Notes: a model not told the origin generated them from the letters alone. A DNA stretch of 64,000 bases from Rhytidiadelphus loreus (GCA_947034895.1 OX344762.1:19944760-20008759); one strand, 5' to 3'. Positions 11,917 through 23,402 are shown, counted from the stretch's first letter. Program-made: numbers and translations.

Positions 11917-13232
11917 TCATGTCATTTTCTTCCCTTTATTCTCTCTTGGAGATCTTCGGGGGATGAAATGATCGTTCCTGTGCCTAGTGTACTTTTTCAC
12001 GACATCGGGATACTCTAGCAAGAGGGACCCGTCTTGCCATGAAGCGCACGCGTGCACTCTGAGTCCGAGCTTTGTCTGCCTCATCGGAACGTCGGGGGCC
12101 CAACAGAAGGGGTTACTGGACAGGTATTGCGACACGCTAAGACCAGAATCTAGCAAGTCGTGAAGATACGAGGCCAACGTCCCCAACAGGATTCTGGCAT
12201 GTTCGCTACCGGCATAGGACAAGGGGAAAATGGCGTTGTAGAGCGGATTGAGGATGGTGCTCTCGGGCGAGCAATCGACGAGCAGGGTGTTGGTGGAATT
12301 TGCCCTGAAATTTGGCGCCCTGAACCTATCTTTGTCCCAGACGCCCTTGTGCAGGACTTTCAGCCGCAGTTGCCCCTCGGGATGATCGGGGAATTGAATG
12401 TAAATGTTCTCCTCGAGAACGGGATCGGGCGAGACGTGGACGGGGTGCGCGGGGCAAGGTGCGTCCGGAACATACGGCGGAGGCCTACACCTACACGCAT
12501 TCGCCGGCCGTCTCTCGACTATGGAGATACACTCCTCGAGGGCCAGCACGCGCAAGGATTTCAGGCACTCCATGCCGCGGAAGAGGAAATCCACCACCAG
12601 TTTGGCGATTGCGGCGGGCAGTCTAGTCCACACGGACAAGTGGAACTTCTCGTCCAAGTTTTTCAAGAACTGGCGCATGTGCGGACGGCAGTAGAGGGTG
12701 TACTCGCCGAAGATGTGGCGTCTACTCGGGTTGTATTCCTCCTCCAAAGGGGCCTTTCCCAAGGGCACGGGATTGTGCAGGACTCGTTGAACGTACTGGG
12801 TTCGACACAACACCCCCTCTACCTCCAGGATCAGGAAATAATTGAAGGGGGGAAGGGCAACGGGAGGGGGCGACTCGTCGAGCGGCTGCGAGGCCTGCGG
12901 ATGCGAAACCCCATGCTCAAAGTGGACTTCAGAATGAATGACATCGATCCAGAACAACAGACATGCGTGCTAATGGAGATGTGCCGGGAAGTCTTCCTCA
13001 TCGACGTGCTAATTCAATCGGACGTGCTATTTCTAACGGACAAGCTAGGTAAGAGAGTTGAAGGGAAATGGAGCCTCACCTTTTTTACATCCGTGGGGGT
13101 GGCGACCTGGACCGCAGGCACTGCTCGCCCAATGGCATCGGGAGTGTCGACTTCCATGGGGATGGCGACGGTTTCCTTCTGGCGAGGGGACAACGATCGA
13201 CGAGGTGGAGCAACCGGAACAGGTGGGGACAT
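11917..13232 (-). CDS. FCP1/NLI-interacting-factor-like HAD protein, probable pseudo-phosphatase
   Basis: Two exons: 13232-13080, ending AAAAAG before GTGAGG, and 12894-11917 after the acceptor CATCCGCAG, in phase 0, giving about 376 residues with no internal stop. The N-terminus is Pro-rich. Exon 2 carries the FCP1-homology/NIF fold in order: a FLILEVEGVL strand, RPHMRQFLKNL, SVWTR (motif II), VWDKDR and NTLLVDCSPES followed by NPLYNAIFP. Active family members act as Asp-dependent Ser phosphatases and use DxDGT. Here both aspartates are Glu (LEVEG), the Thr is Val, and the second Asp of the IDDSP motif is Cys, so catalysis is unlikely. The ATG at 13232 follows a possible splice acceptor (TTTTGGGTTCAG), so an upstream exon is possible. 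The RFRAPNF segment is encoded by a copy of the palindromic repeat that pervades this region. Confidence 0.7.
12895..13079 (-). other. Intron of the FCP1-like gene
   Basis: A 185-bp GT-AG intron with the donor AAG/GTGAGG and acceptor CCGCAG/GCC. A second usable AG lies nine bases further on and would remove three residues. Confidence 0.5.
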
Positions 13233-15899
13233 TGCAGACGCGTCTCCCAGTACAAGAGCTTTGTCACCCTGAACCCAAAATCAAAAGAGCGTAACTAGAT
13301 TGCACATAATCAATTGAAAAGAAAAACGTATTGCGAAATGGAATGCAGTCACCAGAGACTGAGCAATTTATGTTTGTCAACAACACATCCAATATATTAC
13401 AAATATAACAATGTTTTACAAACGGCCCCACTCTCACAGAAGAGATTTTCACATCCTAAGCCCACGTCTACGCTCCACGAATGACAACTGAAATCCTAGC
13501 GAAGACAAAGAGAGCCCCTATGACTACGGACCCACAGCCCCGTGGACTCGCCGGGATCTGGACAAACTCAAGGCCCCGGCGTAACGCCCTCACATAGCGT
13601 CCACACCTTCACGACAAACATAAATGATGGGAGCTATGTCGAAGGGTTACCCACCGCGGGAGCCTCGTCGACATTGACCGGCGCCTGCTCCTCTTCCGTC
13701 TCCAGGCTCTGCTGCGTCGCCATCGCGGCCTGCACGCGGGGCATATTGCTCAGTCAAGTTAGTGAAGGACTGTTCCATATCTCCCAAGTCCACGTCGAGG
13801 TCGTAAGGGTCATCGTCGTGCATGATAGGACAATGGGAGAGTTCATGGACATGCACAAATGGAAATTGACTGAGGGCCAGGTCATCGACGTCTGGCTCGT
13901 GAGTGACACTCACCCCGGTTTGCGTTGCCTCTCCGGAGGCCAGGTGCCGGAGGCCAGATGCCGCGGACGCCGTCGCCGAAGCCGAGTTCGTGGAGACTCC
14001 CGAGACGTTGTGAAGCTCGCTCGCAAGAGTTGGATTCGGAGAGACGGGAGGAGGAGAGGGAGAAGGCGCCGTCTTGGAAGTATGGATTTGCGACTTCATT
14101 TCCCTCATTTCCCTTATGAACTCCATGTTCTCCTTGCAAGCCGCTGCATGTAGCTCATCCTTCTCGGCTTGTTTCCTCCTCTCCTCCGCGAGTTCCTTCT
14201 CCCTCACTACTTTCTTCGCCTTTCGCCTCGCCTTCTTCTCCGCCTCCTCCTGCAGCCATTGTTGCCTCTCCCGCTCCATTTTCTCCTCCCTCAGATGTTG
14301 TTGCCTCCTCTCTTCCTCCTTCTCCCTCCTCAGCGCATCAATTTCTTCGATGCACTTGTCCATCTTCCCAGACTCCTTCCTCCTCACCTGTTCGGCAATT
14401 CTCTCCGCGAATGCGACGTTGATCCCAACCTTGATGTCCGGCTTCGTCTCCGCAGTCGCCGCGGCCGAACTCCCCCCGACCTCAGGTACAGTCCCCGTGT
14501 CCGATGATGATGCAGCTTGGGCGACCCTTAGAGTCTCGTCATACTCTTGCCTCAGCTTCGCCGAATTGGACAAGCGCGTCTCGAGGTCCAATTCATCCAT
14601 GTCGTCGAGTTCGATCGGGCTCTCCCGGGAATTCTTAACTCTCGACAGTTCTCTCGCGCTCGCCGTAGCATGGGCGCACATCGCTTGCTCTTCAGGGCTG
14701 GGTTCAGGGATCTCCAACTCAAGAGCATCGACGGCGACCTGCACAAGCGTCAATGTCGTCACGCTCACTTCCTCTCTCAGAGCGGACGCGGGACGGAGGG
14801 ACTTCAAGTCCTTGACGATGGTCCGCGACTCCTGGATCCTCTCTTTCATCGTCTTCTCGGAGGGTGTGGCGGGGGTGTGAATCAGATCAAGCCTCACTTT
14901 CTCCATCTCGTTTTGCTGCTCTTCAGAGAGTCGTGACCTCAGCAGACCCAACTCTATCTGCAGGTCCTCTATCTGCATCCTAGGTGGAGTGGATGGCTTC
15001 ACCAATTCCGGCAGATGAGAGCTCGCGGTTCCGATCGATGGAGTACGGGAAGCAGGAACGCGAAACAAGTGAGCTCGCACATCAGAGCGCCCGCCCTGAA
15101 CCTGTTGGGATGGCGGAGGTCGACGCCAGGACTGCGGGGAGAGGGAAGCAGGCAAGCGGGAGTGGACCAGTCTTGAGCGGGAGCTCCCAAGTAGCTGAGA
15201 TGGTCGAGGCGGTTGGGCAGGAGATAGAGGATCAGACTGGCATTGGTGTGGACTGGAATCAGTCCGCCCGCTCTGATCTGCTCCGGTCTGAGAAGGAGAA
15301 GACGGAGGAGGAATGGGATCAGAGCGCCCGCTCTGATCTGCTCCAACTTGAGACTGAGAAGATGGAGGTGGGATGGGATCAGAGCGGGCGGTCTGATCTG
15401 CTGCAGGAGTGGAGTGAGACGGCGACGCCGGAGGAATTGGATCCTCCGGATCATCATGGTGAGAGTCCGGCCTCGGCTGCCCGCTCCGGTCAGGCTGCTC
15501 TGATTGCTCGGTCGCATCGCTGTTAGCACAATCCAACGACGGCTCCCGATTTCCCTAGACGCCTTCCTCGTCTTGCCGATTCCCGGTCTGCTCACTGTGT
15601 TCATCTCCTTCCTGTTCGTCCGCGTTGATGTCGAGGTGCTCGATTTCAACGTGGTCGGCATCCACGATGTTGAGGGCCTCGTCCACTTTCGCTTCCTCGA
15701 CGGTAGGATTGGGCTCCTCGTCCAGCTCCGGCCGGGTGGCTCTCGCCGGTGTCGGGGTGACATAGCCGTAACGCAACGTCCAGCCGGGGACCAGAATATC
15801 CGGCCACATCTCCGCGCCTTTGCAATTATGCACGGATTGACGCAGGAGGGCCTTCTGAGTGGCGATGATCAGAGTGACAGAGCTACGCGACAACATCTG

Positions 15900-16007
15900 C
15901 GGGCACTCAAAGGATTTAGTCATTACTGATATTACAATGTCTAACACCCGCTACATCGTGATGTACATCAGAAGAACTATGAAAACATAACGTGGTCAGG
16001 TGCTCAC
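15900..16007 (-). other. Second intron of the ParB/methyltransferase-like gene
   Basis: A 108-bp interval (boundaries to within a few bases) with donor GTGAGC and acceptor GCCCGCAG. Splicing joins FAGAKPISACT to MLSRSSVTLIIATQ, which restores the hydrophobic strand expected after motif I of the methyltransferase fold. This supports the intron call. Confidence 0.55.
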
Positions 16008-17394
16008 CGTGCACGCCGAAATTGGCTTCGCTCCAGCGAAGACCAGCATGACGGTCCCTTGATCCCTGCAGAACTTGTCGATGAAGCACAGATACACCTC
16101 GTATCGGAGCTCATACTTCGACAAGGTCCTTGGATTGTCGTGACGACAGATCTCTCGATTCATGTAGATGGTTCCCTCATTGGTCAGGTCCTCGTCCTCC
16201 TCAACAGACAGTGAGGGCACCTCGTCGTTCGTGTTCACCACACTCGAGTTGATCCACCTCCACCGGGACCTCTGCAGGTACATCACGGAGACCTTGTTCT
16301 TCTCCTTGTACGTAGGTTCCCCCGCCCAACATACGTACTTGCACTCCCGCCGAATGTTGTAATCAGGAAACAGTTCCTTCACAACTTTGTCCACATCAGC
16401 CGCCCGCTTCGAAAAGAAGATCAGCATCCACGTGTGGACCAATGAGGACATGACGGACTGCGACACCACCTCCACCTCCTCGAGGATTTTCTTGTTGGCC
16501 GAATTGATCTCCATGGTCTCCACACCCGGAAACTGGCGGAAATCGATGATGCCCACCTCGCAGTACTTGAGGTTAGCGGGTCCGTCTACGGCGCGCTGGG
16601 GGACCCAATTCTCCCTCTTGTAGATGTACAGCGTTGGGTCGAACCTGCTTCCGGCTCGAAGCCAGCGGCACATTGAGGCCCGCGAATACCTCCGCACATA
16701 CTCACAACGTTCATAGTTGACCATGACATGGTCGAAGGCGGCAAGGAGCTCATCGGACGGTAGGACGCTCTTCTTTCCTGAGCGCACCTCCGACTTCAGG
16801 TACTCCGGATCGATGGTCTGGAGGTACCAGGTGTGGAAGCCGTTGATGCGCAACTGCGTCTTGAAGTCCTGCCACGCTTGCGGTTCAATGTCTCTGGCTG
16901 CGTTGATGACTTTGCTTGCCGATATCATGCCGCTCGCCTTGCCCCTCTCTGCCAACTCCCTTGCCAGCACGTTCTTGTACTTTCTGTTCGTGCACCACAT
17001 GGCGATGGGAATGGCCGTAGTCCACGAATTGGGCTTTTTGTTGAGGTAGACCTTCGGCGGTATATCAAGGATTTTCCGCGCAGGCTCACCCACCGCCGCG
17101 TCATCGAGGCCGTGCAAGTTCTTCATCATGTTGCTCGTGATGGGGAGGAACTTGTACAACTTCATGTTCCCTCCTTGGTCGTCGCTTCGTTGAAGGGTCC
17201 CCCGGAGTCAATGTCGTGAAGCGACCCCGACTATGACCTTGGAAAACCTTCTGCCATGCGGCCCAAGTCTCCTCCGAAGCCATGATCACCTTCCGCTCCC
17301 CCATCCGGTCCAGGTCATAGATTCGTTGGGAGTTTCCCGACGGCTTGAGAAGACCAGTCGATTTGAAACTCTGCTCAGCTTTGACACGAAATTC

Positions 17395-17644
17395 CTGTAG
17401 GAAAATTAACACATTTGAGTCGGACTCGGAAGTTGGATCCGTGTAGACCAACTAAGGTTCAGCGGATCAGAGCAGGCGCTCTGATCCTGCCAATCCAAAT
17501 TCCTCCATCTCGGGGAGGGCAGTTTCCTATGCATGGACGGTATCCTAACCAAATCGATTCAGAGCGCCCGCTCTGATCTTCGGACTCCCAAACTTAGATT
17601 CAACATGAAATGAATGGGCAGAATGGATCGACTAAAATGCCTAC
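17395..17644 (-). other. First intron of the ParB/methyltransferase-like gene, carries two palindrome copies
   Basis: A 250-bp GT-AG intron. It contains two copies of the regional palindrome, at about 17463-17484 (TCAGAGCAGGCGCTCTGATC) and 17558-17577 (TTCAGAGCGCCCGCTCTGAT). Confidence 0.55.
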
Positions 17645-19599
17645 CTCGTAGCGAGCAAATTCTTCGCCTTGTTCTTCCTTCCTCAGGTTCTTCCGCTGCT
17701 GCGCCGGCCTTCGAGCATTGTCCCATAGATAGCGACAGTGCTGGATTGTAGCCGGCAGCGACGACATATAAGGACCTGTCACATTCCCGTCGTTGCACTT
17801 GCACGACAGTGCGTGCAAGTGATTCTTGTTGTTGGACCATACGACCTCGCATGTCCACTTGCGTACCTTCTTCTTCAGCGCCTCATCGTCGACCGATGCC
17901 TCTCCCGAGATGATTTCCTTGGCCGCTTTCCAAGTGTGCTGGCCGTTGATGATCTTCAGCGGAAAGGACTTGACGCAGTCCGCCCAGCATGTTGGCCTAG
18001 CCTCCGTGTCCGGCATCACGGTCAGGATTTGCTTGGTGAAGTTGACCTTCACCATTCGATCAAGCACGGCCATCACACCCTTCTTCTCCAGGGGTCGGAA
18101 GATCATACCCGACTTCTCGTCCGCCTGAATCATGTCGTCGACTTCGAGCTCAAAGAATGTCCCCCGCCCGAATATGTACATGTACTTGGACAGTTCTTTG
18201 AACTTCTTATTCGCCACAGCCTCGGCCTTCAGTCGCTTCCTCGCCTCTTCTTCCTCCGAGCGCTTGGCCTCCCTCTTCAAGACGAGATCCACGAACAGCT
18301 TATCCGGAATGGTGTCGGGATCGTAAGGCACGGTGTCTAGGTTGTCCAACCATTTCCCATTCATCTTCTTGATCGCCTGCTTCTGCGCGACCTCCTCGGA
18401 GACGTCGGTGTTGTCAGGCTGGTCGCTCTGCTGTGAGGAGCTGGGCGACTCAGCATCTGCCCGCCGTTGCCTGACCATCCTCGCCGCATCTTGCGATGAT
18501 CCGGCCGCAACCTTGGGTTGAGGATTCCTCTTCCTCGTGGCTTTTTTCTTTTCCCGCGACCTCGGTCCGGAACGCCCTGCAGATTCTTCGGCAGGCTGCG
18601 GAGGGATGATTGGGTCCTTCTCTGTCTCCGGGACGGTTGGTGTGTCACCAGTTCGAGCTGCCGGTTGCGCTGGGATGTTCGCGCCCGTCTCGGTTATCTC
18701 TAACGCGGGAGAAGCACGGGGTCGAGTTTGTGCCACGTTAGAGGCTCCAGCCAGGGCCGATGCGGCCGGCGGTCTGGCCCGCGTGGTTGCGCTGGAGCTC
18801 GATGCTCCTCCCCTCTTGGATTTCTTCTGCTGTCGACCTTGCGAGTCCATTTGATTTATTTGCTTCTGCTTGGACTGGAGTTCGACTGTTACCGCAGCTT
18901 GTAGACTGTTTGCATTGGTGAGAAATGATTTTACTGCCTGACCAATTGCTACAAAATCGTCTAAATGAGCTTCTACTCTACCTTTGATGTCGAGCATCAA
19001 GGTTTGGAATATATGGGGAACTTGCTCGTAATTTTTCAGGATGCATTCGTGACAGAATGTCATCTCATCTTCTACCCTAATGGCTAGCACTCCAAATGCG
19101 TTGTTCGAAGTGTTCACTACATCTACCAGAATGGCCTCGCGCAGCACATTCACATTGATGACTACGAGTTCCCTGAATGTTTTCCATCTGGGGTCACCGT
19201 TACTCGTGAAGCCTAGTTCTAAACAAAATACGGGGGAGCCCTCGAGGTAGCTCATCTCCACGGTCCACAGGGCCTTAGATGCGACAAACTCCAGAGGAGT
19301 TTTCCCTTCGACGAGTGCCGTCCAGGACTCGTGCACTCTCTCTGACGCAATTGGTTTGATATACCCGGTGAGGTGGGGCGTGCTGTCGAGGAAGGACTCC
19401 ATTGCACTGTGCACAGACAGTGGTACAAATCAGACCGTGCGCTCTAATCCGGACATGGATATGAATCTATCGCAGAACTACTAACTATGAAGTAGTTTTC
19501 GACCGAGGGACCTAAGTTGATTCATAATCATCATTTGATTGGAATTTGAAATTGCGAATGCTTGGAATCAATCATGGTGGAGGTTTAGTGCACCCGCTA

Positions 19600-20800
19600 T
19601 GATCCTCCCTGAATTTTGTTGGCTTTTTGGGAGATCAAAGCGGGCGCTCTGATCCTCCTTGACTTGGAATGGCTAGAGCCCCGCTCTCATTCTTTTGACA
19701 TACATCAACCATTAGAATGGTTTAGGGTGGGCGCTCTGATGCTCAACTCCTCGGAATGTTTCGAAGTACCTGGTCTGATCCTTCCAGAATGTTGTGGGGT
19801 ATTTTGAAGATTGGAGCGGGCACTATTGCTTATGGTCCTGGAGCTTCAAAGCGCCCGCCCTGATTCCCCAATCACCCCCTAGCATTCAGATAGGATCAGA
19901 GCGGGCGCTCTGGACCTCCCCAACTCGGAATGGTTTCAAGCACCCGCTTTGATCCTCCCGAGATGTTGTGGCCGTTTGGAGGATCAGAGCGGGCGCTCTG
20001 AACCTCCCCAACTCGGAATGGTTTAGAGCGCCCGCTCTGATCTTCCCGGATTGATGTGGGCTTTTTGGAGGATCGGAGCAGGCGCTCTGAACCTCCCCAA
20101 CTAGGAGTGGTTTAGAGCGCCCGCTCTGATCCTCCCGGGATGTTGTGGCTTTTTGGAGGATCAGAGCGCCCGCTCTGAACCTCCCCAACTAGGAGTGGTT
20201 TAGAGCGCCCGTTCTGATCCTTCCGGAATGATGTGGGCTGTTTGGAGAATCAGAGCGGGCGCTCTGAACCTCCCCAACGAGGAATGGTTTAGAGCGCCCG
20301 CTCTGATCCTTCCGGAATGATGTGGGCTGTTTGGAGGATCAGAGCGGGCGCTCTGAACCTCCCCAACTCGGAATGGTTTAGAGCGCCCGCTCTGATCCTC
20401 CCGGATTGATGTGGGCTTTTTGGAGGATCGGAGCAGGCGCTCTGAACCTCCCCAACTAGGAGTGGTTTAGAGCGCCCGCTCTGATCCTCCCGGGATGTTG
20501 TGGCTTTTTGGAGGATCAGAGCAGGCGCTCTGAACCTCCCCAACGAGGAATGGTTTAGAGCGCCCGCTCTGATCCTTCCGGAATGATGTAGGCTGTTTGG
20601 AGGATCAGAGCGGGCGCTCTGAACCTCCCCAACGAGGAATGGTTTAGAGCGCCCGCTCTGATATTCCGAGAATGTTGTGGGCTGTTTGGAAGATCAGAGC
20701 GAGCGCTTTGAACCTTCACGGCTCGAAATGGTTCAGAGCGCCCACTCTGATCCTTCCCGAAACCATGAAGGGCGGCGACGGTTTAGGGTGGGCGCTCTAA
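19600..20800. repeat. 88-89-bp tandem array of GC-rich palindromes
   Basis: The anchor CCTCCCCAAC recurs at 19915, 20003, 20092, 20180, 20269, 20358, 20447, 20535 and 20624, with a decayed copy at 20713, so the period is 88-89 bp. Each unit holds two dyads of the type TCAGAGCGCCCGCTCTGA (6-bp arms around CC or GG) about 44 bp apart, separated by AATGGTTT and GGATGTTGTGGCTTTTTGG-type spacers. The units at 19600-19900 are more diverged. The array begins about 200 bp upstream of the ATG of the ParB-like gene. Open frames across it (LILQTATTSREDQS on the minus strand) only reflect the repeat period. Confidence 0.9.
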
Positions 20801-20904
20801 ACCATTTGAAGCACCTTTGAGGGTGCGCGGTTACAGGGACCCAATCTTTTGTATCAATTACCTAACTGATCTCCTATCCATTTTTCTATGCACCAGAATT
20901 GTAG

Positions 20905-21045
20905 CAATGACAATTTCAATGCAATGCAATCACAATGACGACTGCTATGCAATACAATCTCATTGACGAATGCAATGCAGTGCAATCACAATGACGTTTG
21001 CAGTGCCATGCAATCGCAATTCCGAATGCAATGCAATGCACTAAC
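20905..21045. repeat. Degenerate ~33-bp tandem repeat
   Basis: Imperfect copies built from AATGCAATGCAATCACAATG and GACGAATGC. No coding character. Confidence 0.6.
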
Positions 21046-21167
21046 CGATAAATTCCACCGCTCATGTTCAAATGACAGCAATATTGGTTGACATGTTTGA
21101 ATATGGGCAGCAAATCAACAAAGTTACAAGTCACAAAATCCAGAACTCGAAATGCAGCACCACTAAT

Positions 21168-21335
21168 GATCTAAACCCTAAATCCTCGCGTCATGAATTT
21201 GCTTGACAGCTAGAAACAAGCTCGTGCAATCGGAAGAAAGACCAGCAGAAGATCTAAACCCTAAATCCACATTTGATGAATCCGCTTGACAGCTAGTTTC
21301 CCTCTCGTGAAATCGGAAGAAGGCACCAGAAGACG
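21168..21335. repeat. 83-bp direct duplication with telomere-like motif
   Basis: GATCTAAACCCTAAATCC begins at 21168 and again at 21251. Both copies continue through GCTTGACAGCTAG and AATCGGAAGAA. The surrounding 21130-22100 is moderately GC-rich but no gene is recognised in it. Confidence 0.7.
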
Positions 21336-22650
21336 AGAGAATTGAACTTGTTGATGGAACAAAAAAAAAACATGACACTTACCTGCAATGCGTAGCTGGT
21401 TCTGGGTGAAAGAACAAGTCTCTCCTCCTCGCTGAAACGAAGACACCACTACCGCTCTGAACTCGCCGCGCGCTAAAATCGAAACTTGTTCTTCAGCTGT
21501 TTCTGTCGCGGGGTCGTGGAAGCACAAGGCGCACACACAAACTCTCACACCCGAAGTCGCGCCTACGCTGCCAGCTCAAGTCACTTCCTCTTGGATCGCA
21601 TCGTCCCCGAAGAACCCTAAATCACACCGACATGAAACGGAAATTACCTCAATGCTGCTACTTGACACACCACCAAAAGAAACTGTACATTCTAATTTCC
21701 CTCAAAGCGCCCTCCCAAAACATCAATGAAAGCGCCCTCCCAACAAGAAATTCAGCGCACGTACCACCAATTAGAAGCCCACCAACCACAGCTTCCCGTG
21801 CAAGAAGACACCTTCTACAAATCCGAAACCCACTGCCGCAAATTTCCACTGCATGTGCTCCAGAAAACTAGAAACAGAAACAAGGAAGAGCGAGGCAACA
21901 AGGTGAAAGCAAAACAAGAAAACCAGGAAACTGCGCGCGGAGAGACGACCGCCAGACGTCATTGACAACGATCCAAACCAATGGTACACCAACGCTCATC
22001 CAAACCTGGTCCGAACCTCCAAGACAACCGAACCTGCTGGAAACCTTCTCCGAGGCTCCACGCTATTCCCAAACCTGCCCCCAAGCCTACCACTCAACTC
22101 ACTTACTGTCGAACCTCGATAAGTGTTAGGGGTTGGGAGCATCCTTTTAGTTATTAACACTTACACACTAGTAACACATAACACTTATAGAGGGTGATGC
22201 CGATGATTTGTAACACTTAAAAATAAAAAAATTAGAAGGATTAAAAAGGTAAATACATAACATTTATAGAAAAAATGGATGAAATTACAAAATATTGATT
22301 CATTATTCATCTAAGTCCGTCGAAACAATGAATCAATAGTATTTTGGTGAGTTTCTACGTCACGCCAAGATTGTACTTCTTTCTCTAGTGCTTCAATATT
22401 CCTAATAGATAACATGGTGTGATTAGGTCTTCGCTTCAAGAACTTCTTCAAAGTTTGGGTTTATAAACTTAAAAGTACACTTATCTTTTACTTTATATGA
22501 GCTTAAAAATATATGATCTTTTAGTTTATGATCGGGAAAAATATATCATTCTACCTATTAGTTTGTTTCTAAAATGGACATCTAGAGTCACTTTGCAACT
22601 AAGTCGGGAGCGCGACATTGCGTAACACTTAACACATAACACTTACTAGG

Positions 22651-23402
22651 GTACAAGCATGCTTGGGGTACCCCATAAACACCGTCACACAATAATATGC
22701 AGTGAATTTCATTTCTTTAATGTAGGATTAGGCTACAAATTTTTTTGTAGAAACTTAATTTTAATACAAATTTACTTGCTTCAAATAGAATAGAATATGA
22801 AATCATTAAAAAAAAGGTACCTTTAATTGATTAAAGTTGTTAATATGATTCCTGAAGCCCCATTCAGGACTCTGTCGCAGTGTCCATTTTTCATTCAGGA
22901 ATCAAGAAGGAATATAAATATTTAGTAGAAAGTGTTTTCAAATCACTACATTGGTTTATGATGTTTTAATAACCAATTTTAGAAATTTATAACTTGATAT
23001 GGGATATTTAACTATTTATTATTATTTTTCAAATCATCCTAAATATAACAAGGAGGGGTTACGTTTAAAAGGAATTCAAAATTTGAGATTCTTTTGGATT
23101 TCATAATTAAAACATGAAAAGTAATTTGTAAAGTAGTGAATAGGCAAAAAATCATGGTAAAATTCTTGTATATACATGTATATTTTCCATTGATATGATA
23201 TCAGCTGCTATATCCTAACAAATATGAAAATTAAAGATTTAGTAAGTTTTGATTCATGAAAATTATTTGACTATATGTGTTCTAACAATAATCAATGTTT
23301 TTAAAAAATTACTCTAATTTATTTTTGTAAAATAGGCTAATCAAACATTATTTCATTCCTGTTCTTTGGTTCTTGACTAGGGTACCCCAAGCATGCTTGT
23401 AC
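22651..23402. mobile_element. Non-autonomous TIR element with self-palindromic ends
   Basis: A 23-bp perfect terminal inverted repeat occupies 22651-22673 and 23380-23402. Each end contains two palindromes, CAAGCATGCTTG and a GGTACC centre. ACTAG lies just outside both ends and may be a short target duplication. The 700-bp interior is AT-rich and non-coding. The flanks on both sides are rich in TAACACTT/ACACATAACACTTA motifs (22137-22190, 22620-22645, 23440-23480). I cannot assign a superfamily. Confidence 0.6.

Larger units (their letters stand above)
13647..19402 (-). pseudogene. ParB-like / DNA-methyltransferase-like / coiled-coil fusion gene, disrupted
   Basis: Three exons: 19402-17645 (donor GAG/GTAGGC), 17394-16008 (acceptor TTCCTACAG, donor ACG/GTGAGC) and 15896 to about 13647 (acceptor GCCCGCAG), all joining in phase 0. 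Exon 1 (586 codons) has a helical N-terminus, a basic Ser/Pro-rich linker (about residues 185-320) and, at about 410-520, a ParB/sulfiredoxin-like segment with FFELEVDDM and the hallmark INGQHTWKAAKEI. Exon 2 resembles an N6/N4 DNA methyltransferase: NPRTLSKYEL, then GTVMLVFAGAKP in the place of the usual VLDPFAGSGT, with IIDFRQF where DPPY would be expected, so it is probably inactive. Exon 3 has Pro/Ser repeats (15250-15420) and a 90-residue Arg/Glu/Lys coiled coil (14360-14090). A CCCCC run at 17199-17203 shifts the frame and a TAG lies at 15555-15557. Near 13745 the better-looking frame again changes. The gene function is unknown. Confidence 0.6.

Noticed and set aside
12160..13272. A 370-codon plus-strand open frame
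   Set aside because: It is the antisense shadow of the FCP1-like gene, whose minus-strand frame matches a known fold and has coherent introns.
14074..14880. A 268-codon plus-strand Ser/Leu-rich frame
   Set aside because: Antisense of the Arg/Glu/Lys coiled coil of the fusion gene.
14984..15526. A 180-codon plus-strand frame with repeated SARSDLL
   Set aside because: Opposite the Pro/Ser-repeat part of exon 3. The repetition comes from the palindromic DNA motif and can be read on either strand.
19886..20543. Open frames of about 100 residues across the palindrome array
   Set aside because: They exist only because some array periods keep frame. The peptide is the repeat unit translated, with no start context.
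19600..20800. A CRISPR array (regular short palindromic repeats)
   Set aside because: Units are near-identical throughout with no unique spacers, the setting is eukaryotic and no cas gene is present. It is a tandem satellite.
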